A stretch of 20,547 bases of DNA from a virus: IMG/VR virus record IMGVR_UViG_3300006030_000146, positions 1 to 20,547 of that record. One strand, written 5' to 3'. Position 1 is the first letter of the stretch, and each line of letters begins with the position of its first letter. The notes beneath the pieces were generated by a model. That model worked only from the letters and a program-made list of their open reading frames with translations, was not told where the DNA came from and did not search any database. Shown in pieces: positions 12,469 through 19,662 of the stretch. Made by a program: the position numbers and the translations under genes.

Positions 12469-14519
12469 TACCAGTTGCTCACGGTAGCTCCGCTCTTGGT
12501 CTTCGCCACAGGGGCGGAAGACGAGTCAACATTCTTCGGAAACACCAATTTCGAGTTCGGTTCGTACTTCGCAAAATAGCTGCGAAGCTCTTGCGGGGAA
12601 TGGTAGCGGAGATTGGTGGCGCCTACAGTGAACGTCCACTTCCCATCGGAGTCCTGTGACCATTTTCCCGCGCCGGGGTCGTTTTTGGCGTAGATGCTGC
12701 CGTCACTGAACGTAATGTGGTTGGGCTTCTTGTAGGTGTCTGCCAGGTGCCCCCGGTCATCGGGTTTAATCTTGCCGGACTCAACGTCTTTCCATGCGCC
12801 GCGCAAGTCATACGTCGCCAACTCGTCGTCGGTATGCCCGTTGCTGCGCTTGTCTGCCCACTCCCTAAAGCGTTTTTCTTCTTCAGGCGACAGTTTGGTG
12901 TACTGGTTATTATCGACGGGCGGCGCTGCGGGCGTTGCCGCTGTGGGGCTGTCACCGCCGCCTTTCTTCAGGTTCAGGAACTTCGCCCGCACTTCTTGGC
13001 GCGAGTCCTCGAAGCCCTGGAGGCGGTTGTCCATTTCCTGCTTGGCCGCGGAGATCGCCGCTTTGAAAGCGTCGGGCGCCTGGGCGGTGTTGATGATCTT
13101 GTCGAACTCCGCACGTGCCGTGTCGGTTGTCACGCCGCCACCGGTGGCAGTCGTCACAATGCGCGCGTACTCGTTGCGGAAACCGTTCACGTACGTGTTG
13201 AACGCGGCCAGGTCGGGGTCGTCCGTGCCGGCCGTTTTCCCCGCGTTGACCCAGCGGTTGAAAATCGGTACGCCGGTATTGTCGACCTTGCCGGCGAACT
13301 CCAGTGCCTTGTCCGCATTCATCTTGGCAGTTTTCTCGAACGCGGAGATCTTCTGGCCCTGCGCTTCGAGCTGACGGTAGCCGCTCAACACCGCCTTGTT
13401 CATGGTGGCGCGGGCGGCGGCTTCGGCCGACGTATCGCCAGCATCCGCAGCCTGCTGCGTGGCTTCCTCGATGATGTCGAGCCGTGCCTTGACGCCCTTC
13501 GCCCCGCGGCCGAGTGCCGGCAGCGAGCCGTCGATGTTGTACTGCGCCGCGGCGCGCGACAGGGCTTCGGGCGACAAGTCCGGTGTGGCGGCGTCGGCCA
13601 CGTCCTGGCGAGCCTGCGCGCCTGCTTGCGCCTTGGCACCGGCAATGCGGATCTGCTGCGCCTCCACGTCTGGCGGTAGCAGTTTCGAGGCGTCCGGCGC
13701 CTGGTAGAGCACCTGCCCTGTCGGCGTCACTAACGCGCCACCATGCCCGATGGTTTTCGGCGCGTTCTGCGTGTTGAGCGTATTCAACTGCCCGTTCAGC
13801 GTCTGGATGCGCTGGTCGCTGGCGTTCAGCAGCGTTGTGAACTTCTCCAGCCCAGCCTGTGTAGTAATGCGGCTGGCCGCTTCGGCGAGGTTCTGCCGCT
13901 TCTGGTTTTCGAGGTCAAGCAAGCGCTGCGTCTGCGCGATCTGAGTCTGAACCATCGTGCTTGGCCCGCTGTCGCCCAGTGGGTCGCCCAGTGGGTCGCC
14001 CGCGGCAGCTTGGAGCTTCGCAGTACGGTTGGCGATGAGCGCCGCAGAGCGCGCGGGATCTGTGAACGCGGGGATGGCCGCGGCGCTACCACCGCGCGCC
14101 ATCTGCACCGTGGCTGAGTCGATCAGCGGCACGAGCGTTTCGCTCGGCGCTTTGCCGATGAACTCCTGCATGTTCGGCGCAATGTCCTGGCCCGTCGCCT
14201 TTTTGAACTGCGCGAACATGACGGGAAGCTGCGTTTTGCGGGTCTGCGGATCCATGCCAGCAGCGTCGCGCAGCAAAGCCATGAACTCCAGGCCCTGCGC
14301 GTCCTGCTTGGTGGCATCAGCCGCGGGGGCCAGCGCTGCGCTGATGGCTTTGGAATCGGCCATCGCGCCTTGGATCTGCTGAAGCGCGATGTCCTGCTTC
14401 TGCCTCTCGAGGTCGATGGTCTGTTGGTGCTGCTCCAGCGCAAGATCTTGCTGCCGCAAACGGCGACCGGCCTGCAGACCTTCTGCCAACCCGCCGAATA
14501 GTGAGCCGATGCCAGCCAT
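12468..14519 (-). CDS. large virion ejection-type protein with coiled coils
   Basis: A 683-aa protein, with ATG 14519 chosen because it overlaps the upstream stop (ATGA). The N-terminus is small and hydrophobic (MAGIGSLFGGLAEGLQAG), followed by long Gln/Ala-rich coiled-coil helices (LALEQHQQTIDLERQKQDIA). Residues 570-611 carry YDLRG and KKPNHITFSDGSIYA, a motif that recurs in virion proteins of many podoviruses. The tandem DPLG repeat near residue 175 is a low-complexity oddity. It lacks a lysozyme or transglycosylase signature. It is probably an internal core or ejection protein acting with its two neighbours. The analogy to P22/T7 ejection proteins is from order, size and composition. Confidence 0.85.
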   Translation of the reverse strand: MAGIGSLFGGLAEGLQAGRRLRQQDLALEQHQQTIDLERQKQDIALQQIQGAMADSKAISAALAPAADATKQDAQGLEFMALLRDAAGMDPQTRKTQLPVMFAQFKKATGQDIAPNMQEFIGKAPSETLVPLIDSATVQMARGGSAAAIPAFTDPARSAALIANRTAKLQAAAGDPLGDPLGDSGPSTMVQTQIAQTQRLLDLENQKRQNLAEAASRITTQAGLEKFTTLLNASDQRIQTLNGQLNTLNTQNAPKTIGHGGALVTPTGQVLYQAPDASKLLPPDVEAQQIRIAGAKAQAGAQARQDVADAATPDLSPEALSRAAAQYNIDGSLPALGRGAKGVKARLDIIEEATQQAADAGDTSAEAAARATMNKAVLSGYRQLEAQGQKISAFEKTAKMNADKALEFAGKVDNTGVPIFNRWVNAGKTAGTDDPDLAAFNTYVNGFRNEYARIVTTATGGGVTTDTARAEFDKIINTAQAPDAFKAAISAAKQEMDNRLQGFEDSRQEVRAKFLNLKKGGGDSPTAATPAAPPVDNNQYTKLSPEEEKRFREWADKRSNGHTDDELATYDLRGAWKDVESGKIKPDDRGHLADTYKKPNHITFSDGSIYAKNDPGAGKWSQDSDGKWTFTVGATNLRYHSPQELRSYFAKYEPNSKLVFPKNVDSSSAPVAKTKSGATVSNW
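13971..14001. repeat. 12-bp tandem repeat encoding DPLG
   Basis: GTCGCCCAGTGG occurs twice head to tail (13971-13982, 13983-13994), followed by the first seven bases of a third copy. The unit length keeps the frame of the 683-aa virion protein and adds four residues (Gly-Asp-Pro-Leu type) per copy. It looks like a slippage-prone site that changes linker length without breaking the gene. Confidence 0.85.
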
Positions 14520-15310
14520 CAGAAATACCCGTACTGGTCGCCTTGCGACTGCCAGTAACTGCCGCCGCCCCCGCCGCCGCCGAACAAATTGCCGACGCCT
14601 TTGCCGAAGTTCGAGCCGCCGATGATTGTTCCCGCCAAATTGCCAATGCCGCCCCAAAAGGCGTTGTTGCTTTGGACTTCGGCCTGGTACTGCTGACTGC
14701 GCATCTGGTTGTCACCCTGCACAATCGCGTTGTAGCCCCCAGCGTTCATGAACAACTGGCCGATGCCGGGCAGCGGTGCCTGCGAAATGCCGAGCGCGGT
14801 CTGGATCCCCGCATCCACGGTGTTCTGGTGCGTGTTCAGCGCGCCAGTGATGCCGAGGATGTCCTGGCGGCTGGCGTTGTCGACGATGTTCGCCTTGCGC
14901 TGGCGGAAGTCGGCCAGCGCTTGCTGCCCGCTGCTCGTCGCGGCGTAGTCCGGCCCGAGGCTCGCGGCGAGCTGCGCGCGGAGTTGCTGCTCCTGCTGGT
15001 CAAGTTGCTGGGTGAGCTGCGAGTTGACCGGCAGTTCACCCTTGAGCGCTGCGAGCTCGCGGTCTTGAAGGGCTGAGCCAATCTGCTTGGCCTTGGTGCT
15101 GGCGTTCCCGGTGAACCCGGTGATCTTGCCATTGGCGTCCTTGGTGACGGAGATCCCCAGCGCGTCGTACAGATAGGGCGCGAGTTTCGCCTCGAGGTCG
15201 AGGTAGTTCTGCGTCGCGTCGCCATGCGCTTTGAGCGCATTCATCTGCGCTTCGGACGCTGCCTTGGCGGCCGGCGACTGGTCGGGCATTTCGGGGGTAT
15301 CTGCGCTCAT
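14519..15310 (-). CDS. virion protein, ejection-type, with poly-Gly C-terminus
   Basis: A 263-aa protein, with the start set at ATG 15310, next to the stop of the acetyltransferase-like gene. The middle (residues 80-140) is Gln/Ala/Leu-rich helix (QLTQQLDQQEQQLRAQLAAS). The C-terminal 45 residues are Gly-rich and hydrophobic (FWGGIGNLAGTIIGG) and include seven or more consecutive glycines near residue 244, encoded by a GCC/CCC run at about 14563-14582. This layout fits the smallest of three ejection proteins in short-tailed phages (P22 gp7 or T7 gp14 position). The family is not named with certainty. It overlaps the next gene by ATGA. Confidence 0.8.
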   Translation of the reverse strand: MSADTPEMPDQSPAAKAASEAQMNALKAHGDATQNYLDLEAKLAPYLYDALGISVTKDANGKITGFTGNASTKAKQIGSALQDRELAALKGELPVNSQLTQQLDQQEQQLRAQLAASLGPDYAATSSGQQALADFRQRKANIVDNASRQDILGITGALNTHQNTVDAGIQTALGISQAPLPGIGQLFMNAGGYNAIVQGDNQMRSQQYQAEVQSNNAFWGGIGNLAGTIIGGSNFGKGVGNLFGGGGGGGSYWQSQGDQYGYF

Positions 15311-15312
15311 AA

Positions 15313-15726
15313 TCAGTGCACCGTGCCGTTGTGGGGCAGATCTCGCTCGAATAAGTGTAGCCCGTTGGGGTATGTGTGGCAAAAGCGCGTCCGCTCGCAA
15401 CGCGCTGTCGCGGCGATCCAAGCGTCGTCTGCCGTGGCGTAGAAGTACGAGCGAACACCTTCCACCTGGCCCAGCACGAACTCATACGCCTGGATGAGCC
15501 GCATGGCCATGACGCCGCGGTTGGCGTCGGCGGGCAGCGTCACTTCGAGCGGCCCCGCCAAGATCATGTCTGGGCGGTCGTGCGTCGCCAGGTACCCCAC
15601 AATCTCCCCGTCGCGCTCTGCCACGACCGTGGGGAAGCGTCGGGGTACTTCCCCCTTCGGCAGCGCGTTGAGCGCGTCATCGTCGGCCTCAGTCGCCAGG
15701 CGATAGCGTGTGGATGTGGGGCGCAT
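15313..15726 (-). CDS. GNAT-like N-acetyltransferase-fold protein
   Basis: A 137-aa protein starting at ATG 15726, with AAGGAG seven bases upstream, so the start is sound even though it overlaps the preceding gene by 38 bases. The N-terminal RLATEADDDALNAL, the beta strand VVAERDGEIVGYLATH and the strand ILAGPLEVTL fit a GNAT fold. The usual acetyl-CoA loop (Q/R-x2-G-x-G/A) is not evident. GNAT-like proteins without clear enzymatic sites occur among podovirus structural genes; T7 gp13, needed for assembly of the internal core, is thought to be one. Here it stands immediately before the three ejection-type genes, the same relative place. Either a modifying enzyme or an assembly factor is possible. 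Confidence 0.78.
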   Translation of the reverse strand: MRPTSTRYRLATEADDDALNALPKGEVPRRFPTVVAERDGEIVGYLATHDRPDMILAGPLEVTLPADANRGVMAMRLIQAYEFVLGQVEGVRSYFYATADDAWIAATARCERTRFCHTYPNGLHLFERDLPHNGTVH

Positions 15727-16015
15727 CGTTCAACTCCTTGGCGCGGTGCTCGAGCGTGGCCAGTTGTGCGCGCAGCCCGATCTCATAGCGCTCGGTCGCT
15801 TCGTTGCGGAGCGCGCCGACTTCGCAGCTCGTATGCCGCACTTGCTTGGCATTTTCGATGAGCAACATCGGGAGCCACTTCACCGCACAGTCGAATTCAT
15901 CCACCGGCTTGCCAGTCTGTGGATCACTGCCGCGAATTTGCAGATACCACTCGCAGCCGTGGCCCAGGCACTCGTCCTTGATGAGCGGACAGACGGTCTT
16001 GGTCTTCTTAACCAC
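15689..16015 (-). CDS. conserved phage protein with four N-terminal cysteines
   Basis: A 108-aa protein starting at GTG 16015, overlapping the stop of the upstream gene. C9-x6-C16-x4-C21 followed by C43 (CPLIKDECLGHGCEWY ... FDCAVKWLPMLLIENA) is a pattern I recognise from small conserved proteins in phage tail regions; four cysteines suggest a zinc or Fe-S site. The second half is a charged helix (ALRNEATERYEIGLRAQLAT). The last 38 bases overlap the acetyltransferase-like gene. The function is unknown. Confidence 0.78.
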   Translation of the reverse strand: MVKKTKTVCPLIKDECLGHGCEWYLQIRGSDPQTGKPVDEFDCAVKWLPMLLIENAKQVRHTSCEVGALRNEATERYEIGLRAQLATLEHRAKELNDAPHIHTLSPGD

Positions 16016-16409
16016 CGAGCTTCACCGGCGCAGCCGAGACTTCAAGCACTATGCCGGCCTTGTCGAGATCCGCGGCGCCGTCCTTGATGACCTGGGAGGC
16101 GGCAGGGTCTTGCGCGGCCTGCAGCACCAACTGGTCGAGCACGGCAGCGCGGGCCTGTGCTACGGCGTCGGTCGTGGGGTCTGCCACCGGGGACGCGCCG
16201 TCGGTGCCCGCGTTCCACAGACTCTGGAACAGCGCGGCCAGCGCGCTGTCGTAGACCTTCTCGTTGCGATCTCCGTATTCCATCTCGCCCACAGTGTCGT
16301 ACCACTGGAAGGCGTGCCACTTGGCGGGCAGCACCGAGCTCCAGGTCACGCGGCGGCTGGCGCCATCGATGGTCACCACGTTGTCGTCAAAAACGGCGGA
16401 TAGTCGCAT
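16008..16409 (-). CDS. hypothetical protein after tail fibre, possible fibre-associated
   Basis: A 133-aa protein starting at ATG 16409, three bases after the fibre stop. The first 50 residues are beta-rich (VFDDNVVTIDG ... WHAFQWYDTVGEMEYGD), a layout common to small proteins encoded just after phage tail fibres, some of which are assembly chaperones. The C-terminal half is acidic-helical. No catalytic residues are visible. A chaperone or fibre-associated role is inferred from position only. Confidence 0.72.
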   Translation of the reverse strand: MRLSAVFDDNVVTIDGASRRVTWSSVLPAKWHAFQWYDTVGEMEYGDRNEKVYDSALAALFQSLWNAGTDGASPVADPTTDAVAQARAAVLDQLVLQAAQDPAASQVIKDGAADLDKAGIVLEVSAAPVKLGG

Positions 16410-16412
16410 GGC

Positions 16413-17099
16413 TTAGTTCTTCGAGCAGATGATGAGGTCGACGTATTTGATGTTCAGGGAGATGGTGTGCCGGTGAGAGTTGCCGCTACCCGTCGAGCCG
16501 CTGTTGAACGTACCCGTCGTGCCGTTCGCAGCGTTGCGCGCCGCGGTGGCGGGCTCGTCATTCCCAGCAAAGCCCACCGTATGCGTGTGCGCCGGGATGG
16601 TCGACGTGCTCAATGTGGTGTACCCCACATTGGTCTGCGCCATGACCGTCGAAAGGAAGGCCGAGCGCGTCGGGTTGGTGGACGTGGGATCGTTGACCGA
16701 ACCCGTCACGCAACGGAACACCGAGTCGTCGTAGTCCGCCGTGGTGACCTTCGTCCAACCAGAGGGGGCCGAAGTCTGCTGAAACAGCATCAGCGTGCCC
16801 GCGGCGAACGTCGCGGTGACACCGGACAGGCTGATGCTCGGCGCGACGTACCACTGCGCCTCGCCCGTGATGGCCTTGAGTTGGTAACGAATGCGCTCGA
16901 TTTCGCCGGCCAGGGTCGTCGCCAGGGATTCGGTGCCGACGCCGCCCGGGTTGGCGACAGTCTGCATTTCGCCGACGCTGGCCGAGTAGTCGTTGATGTT
17001 CCCCGGCGCCATCGCCGCGGCCAGACCGGAAATGTCCGCGTTGTACTGCGCTTCCGAGAGCGTAGCCGAGCGGTACGTAGTGCTTGGGGGATAGGCCAT
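16413..17099 (-). CDS. tail fibre / receptor-binding protein
   Basis: A 228-aa short fibre starting at ATG 17099 behind GAAGGTG. Residues 1-80 are helical and probably attach to the tail and trimerise (SEAQYNADISGLAAAM, GEIERIRYQLKAITGE). Residues 102-133 (TLMLFQQTSAPSGWTKVTT, FRCVTGSV) are a typical phage fibre motif. The tip has HTH at 171-173 and HRH at 209-211 with SLNIKYVDLIICSK at the end. HxH motifs in T4 gp37 coordinate iron along the fibre needle, so this tip may be metal-stabilised. It would recognise the host surface. It follows the tail nozzle gene and precedes a possible assembly protein. The class is strong; the receptor is unknown. Confidence 0.88.
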   Translation of the reverse strand: MAYPPSTTYRSATLSEAQYNADISGLAAAMAPGNINDYSASVGEMQTVANPGGVGTESLATTLAGEIERIRYQLKAITGEAQWYVAPSISLSGVTATFAAGTLMLFQQTSAPSGWTKVTTADYDDSVFRCVTGSVNDPTSTNPTRSAFLSTVMAQTNVGYTTLSTSTIPAHTHTVGFAGNDEPATAARNAANGTTGTFNSGSTGSGNSHRHTISLNIKYVDLIICSKN

Positions 17100-17102
17100 C
17101 GG

Positions 17103-18713
17103 TTACACCTTCTCAGAGCCGGGCGTGAAGCCCAGGAACGCATGCGCCAGCTTGAAGTCCTGGTTGGCGTAGGGCTGGCGGAACACCGCGCTGAAGCGGC
17201 GCCCGGAGCCAATCAGGCGCTGCCGCGCCGAGGCCAATCTACCACGCTCCGCAAACACGATGGGGAACGTGTAGGTGAACCCCGCCACGGCTGAGCCCAT
17301 GCTGAACTCGAGCGTTTCGGAGAATTCTTCGTCCCAATAGATGTCGACGTAGAGCGTGTAGGCGCCGGTCTGCTCGAAGGTCAGCTCCAGGAACTTGCCG
17401 TTTTTCTCTCGCGTAGCGAAGCCGGGGTCGACGTGGCTCAAGTCGGTGTACGCGGTCTGGAAGGTCGACACGTAGTCGCCTTCCTTGGTCTTCGACTCGT
17501 AGTCGAGGCGCCACACCCGGCCGCGGGCGTCGCCGGCCATGGGGCGTTCAATCAGGTTGGCGTCTTTCTGCAGCCACACCGCTTCGGGCTCGATGCACGC
17601 TGAGCCCGTCGCGGAGAAGTCCGACCACCGGTAGCGGACGTTCTGCGGCTTGTTCAAGTCGATGACGAGCCGTCGGTTGTTGACCGTCGAGAGGGTGCCC
17701 GCCGTGCTGACCGCGAAATGCACCTCGCGCTTGTAGGCGTAGTAGATGGCGCGCGCGTCCCACAGGCGGGTGGTGTCGATGTTCGTCGTGATGAAGTCGC
17801 GCATTTGTTTCAAGTCGGACAGATTCCGCGCCGAGTAGGTCTCGGAGTCGATGCGCGACATGACCTGCACCTGGCCGGAGATGTCCATGAACAGGATGTC
17901 GTCGTCGATCATGCACCAGGCGTTCGGACCGCACAGCCCGATGTTGCGACTCTGCGTCTGGATGGTCCACTTCGCGATGTCGTAGTCGCGCGCGTCAATG
18001 AGGAAGATCCCGCGGGGGTACTTCCACACCACGATGAAGCCCTTGAACTCGACGCCGGCAATCAGCTTTTCGCCCACGCCCGGGTAGATCATCATCGAGC
18101 CCGACGCGGCCCCGGTGAAGTTCTCGTGGTTCGTCGGTTGGCTGTAGTAGAGCGTGTGCGGCGAGTTCAGGTTGCCGCCGGCCCACAGTCGACCACCGGC
18201 CTGGAAGCCGAAGGACGGTTGATTCGCGCCGGACCAGTCGGCCGGCGGCGTGGCGAGCGCAGTGGCCACGGCCGCGCCGACGCCGGAGATCACACGCGGC
18301 GTGTTCTCGCCGGTGAACAGGAACATCTTGCGGTTGTTCGCTGCCGCTTCCTTGCCGCCTTCCACCCACACCGGGCTGACCTTGGTGTGGCTTAAGCCCG
18401 AGGTCAGGGTAGCCGTGAACACCCCGGTGCCGTCGTCGCGGCGCACGGTGCCCGTGGCGGTCATGATCAGGGGCTCGGCACCGGTCGTCGTCGGCCACCA
18501 GTCGGTGCCGCCGAGGATGGCGACATCGGTGGCAAGAATGCCGCTCGACGCAGAGTAGCGAACCGCGCCGCCTTCCTTCTGGATGATCCCGCCGTAGTAG
18601 TCGACGTTGGTCGCCGCGAGCAAACAGGTGAGCGGCGTCGTCGCGTAGTTGCGCGAACCCCAGATCCCGTCAGGGCCGAGCGGGATCTCCGTGCGGATGA
18701 CTTCCTGCGCCAC
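17103..18713 (-). CDS. tail nozzle / stabilisation protein (P22 gp10 or T7 gp12 type)
   Basis: A 536-aa protein starting at GTG 18713, directly after the TAG of the adaptor gene. The sequence is beta-rich throughout with repeated strand patterns (GGRLWAGGNLNSPHTLYYSQ, DDDILFMDISGQVQVMSRI, ARGRVWRLDYESKTKEGDY) that suggest a propeller. This size, fold type and place after an adaptor gene match podovirus nozzle or DNA-stabilisation proteins (P22 gp10, T7 gp12). It would close the portal channel beneath the adaptor and carry the fibre encoded next. No enzymatic motif is seen. Whether it is closer to P22 or T7 needs a profile search. Confidence 0.82.
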   Translation of the reverse strand: MAQEVIRTEIPLGPDGIWGSRNYATTPLTCLLAATNVDYYGGIIQKEGGAVRYSASSGILATDVAILGGTDWWPTTTGAEPLIMTATGTVRRDDGTGVFTATLTSGLSHTKVSPVWVEGGKEAAANNRKMFLFTGENTPRVISGVGAAVATALATPPADWSGANQPSFGFQAGGRLWAGGNLNSPHTLYYSQPTNHENFTGAASGSMMIYPGVGEKLIAGVEFKGFIVVWKYPRGIFLIDARDYDIAKWTIQTQSRNIGLCGPNAWCMIDDDILFMDISGQVQVMSRIDSETYSARNLSDLKQMRDFITTNIDTTRLWDARAIYYAYKREVHFAVSTAGTLSTVNNRRLVIDLNKPQNVRYRWSDFSATGSACIEPEAVWLQKDANLIERPMAGDARGRVWRLDYESKTKEGDYVSTFQTAYTDLSHVDPGFATREKNGKFLELTFEQTGAYTLYVDIYWDEEFSETLEFSMGSAVAGFTYTFPIVFAERGRLASARQRLIGSGRRFSAVFRQPYANQDFKLAHAFLGFTPGSEKV

Positions 18714-19661
18714 CTACCGCCCCCACCACAACCGGTACCCACTGGCCGTGCGTCGCCATGCGCTGCGGTTCTCGCCCTGGCGGGGGTCAATTTGCCCAGG
18801 TCGGCCCGTGCCGCCCCAGCGCATTGCGTTTTCTGTCGCCATGGCTTGGATGCCGGCTTTGGCCTGCGCCCCGATGCCCACTGCGCGCTGCTCTTCCTTG
18901 TCGGTCAGGACAAAGAACGCCGCCATGTCCGCCAGGACGTGCCGATAGTTTAGCGGCATCAGCGGAACCGACGTTGACGAATCCGTCAGGTCGTCGGGCA
19001 CGACCAGGAAGAAGTAATCGAGGCGCGCCTGCTCGTCCAGGTAGTGGCTGAAACGGATCTGCGTTTCGTTCAGCGGCGCGTAGAGCTTCGGCGTGCCAAG
19101 CGACACCTGGATGAGCGGGTACTGCTGCCACATCTCCGACAGGCCGACGCCGAACACCTCGCCGCCCGACTCGCGGTGCGTGATCATCGGATCGATGATC
19201 TTGAGGCAGTTGCTCGGCAGGTCGTAGTCAAGCGGCATCGCCTGATAGCTCGAGCCCGACGCGCTCGTGCCGGCGTAGTTCGAGTCGAGCAGAATACCCA
19301 CGTCCCCCGCGATGTGCGAGGTGATCTGATACACGGCGTCGTCGCCCGTCACCAGGAAGTGGTAGCCCTGGAGCGAAATGGTCGGCGCGGCGGACAAGGT
19401 GACGATGTTCGATGCGTTGGTCACCGTCACGGTGCCGGTGTGGTAGTACGCGTTCAGGATGAGCGACGCCTGGTCGCGCATCCACCACCACTCCGTCGGC
19501 TGATTCGGCATGAACTCCGTGCCACCCATCCACAACGAACGATACGCGCGGTTGATGTACCGCAGCGCCGCGTCTTTGTACTGCGACGAGCCGTCGGTGT
19601 TCTCAAACGCGCGCCACAGCACGTCGAGCAAAATGTCCTGGGTGGTGGTGTAGTTGGACAT
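18714..19661 (-). CDS. tail adaptor protein (head-to-tail connector)
   Basis: A 315-aa protein with a helical N-terminus (DILLDVLWRAFENTDGSSQ, ALRYINRAYRSLW) typical of connector proteins (P22 gp4, T7 gp11). A beta-rich insert follows (TVTVTNASNIVTLSAAPTIS ... VYQITSH) and a helical C-terminal region (YRHVLADMAAFFVLTDKEEQ). The start ATG 19661 has no clear Shine-Dalgarno and lies right after the upstream TGA, so it is probably translated by coupling. It would join the portal to the nozzle encoded next. The assignment rests on fold pattern, size and order. Confidence 0.8.
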   Translation of the reverse strand: MSNYTTTQDILLDVLWRAFENTDGSSQYKDAALRYINRAYRSLWMGGTEFMPNQPTEWWWMRDQASLILNAYYHTGTVTVTNASNIVTLSAAPTISLQGYHFLVTGDDAVYQITSHIAGDVGILLDSNYAGTSASGSSYQAMPLDYDLPSNCLKIIDPMITHRESGGEVFGVGLSEMWQQYPLIQVSLGTPKLYAPLNETQIRFSHYLDEQARLDYFFLVVPDDLTDSSTSVPLMPLNYRHVLADMAAFFVLTDKEEQRAVGIGAQAKAGIQAMATENAMRWGGTGRPGQIDPRQGENRSAWRRTASGYRLWWGR

Positions 19662-19662
19662 T

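Noticed and set aside
11560-13679. Long + strand open frames (11560-12579, 12717-13679) inside the late operon
   Set aside because: They run opposite to the ejection-type genes; their products are low-complexity Arg/Gly/Val-rich with no ribosome site or family resemblance. They are composition artefacts.
14563-14582. GCC/CCC-rich tract as a possible microsatellite
   Set aside because: It simply encodes the poly-Gly stretch of the 263-aa virion protein and shows no regular repeat unit.
16413-17099. A diversity-generating retroelement variable region in the tail fibre, as in Bordetella phage BPP-1
   Set aside because: No reverse transcriptase gene or template repeat is in the window and the fibre C-terminus is not a C-type lectin fold by sequence. 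A template elsewhere in the genome cannot be excluded.
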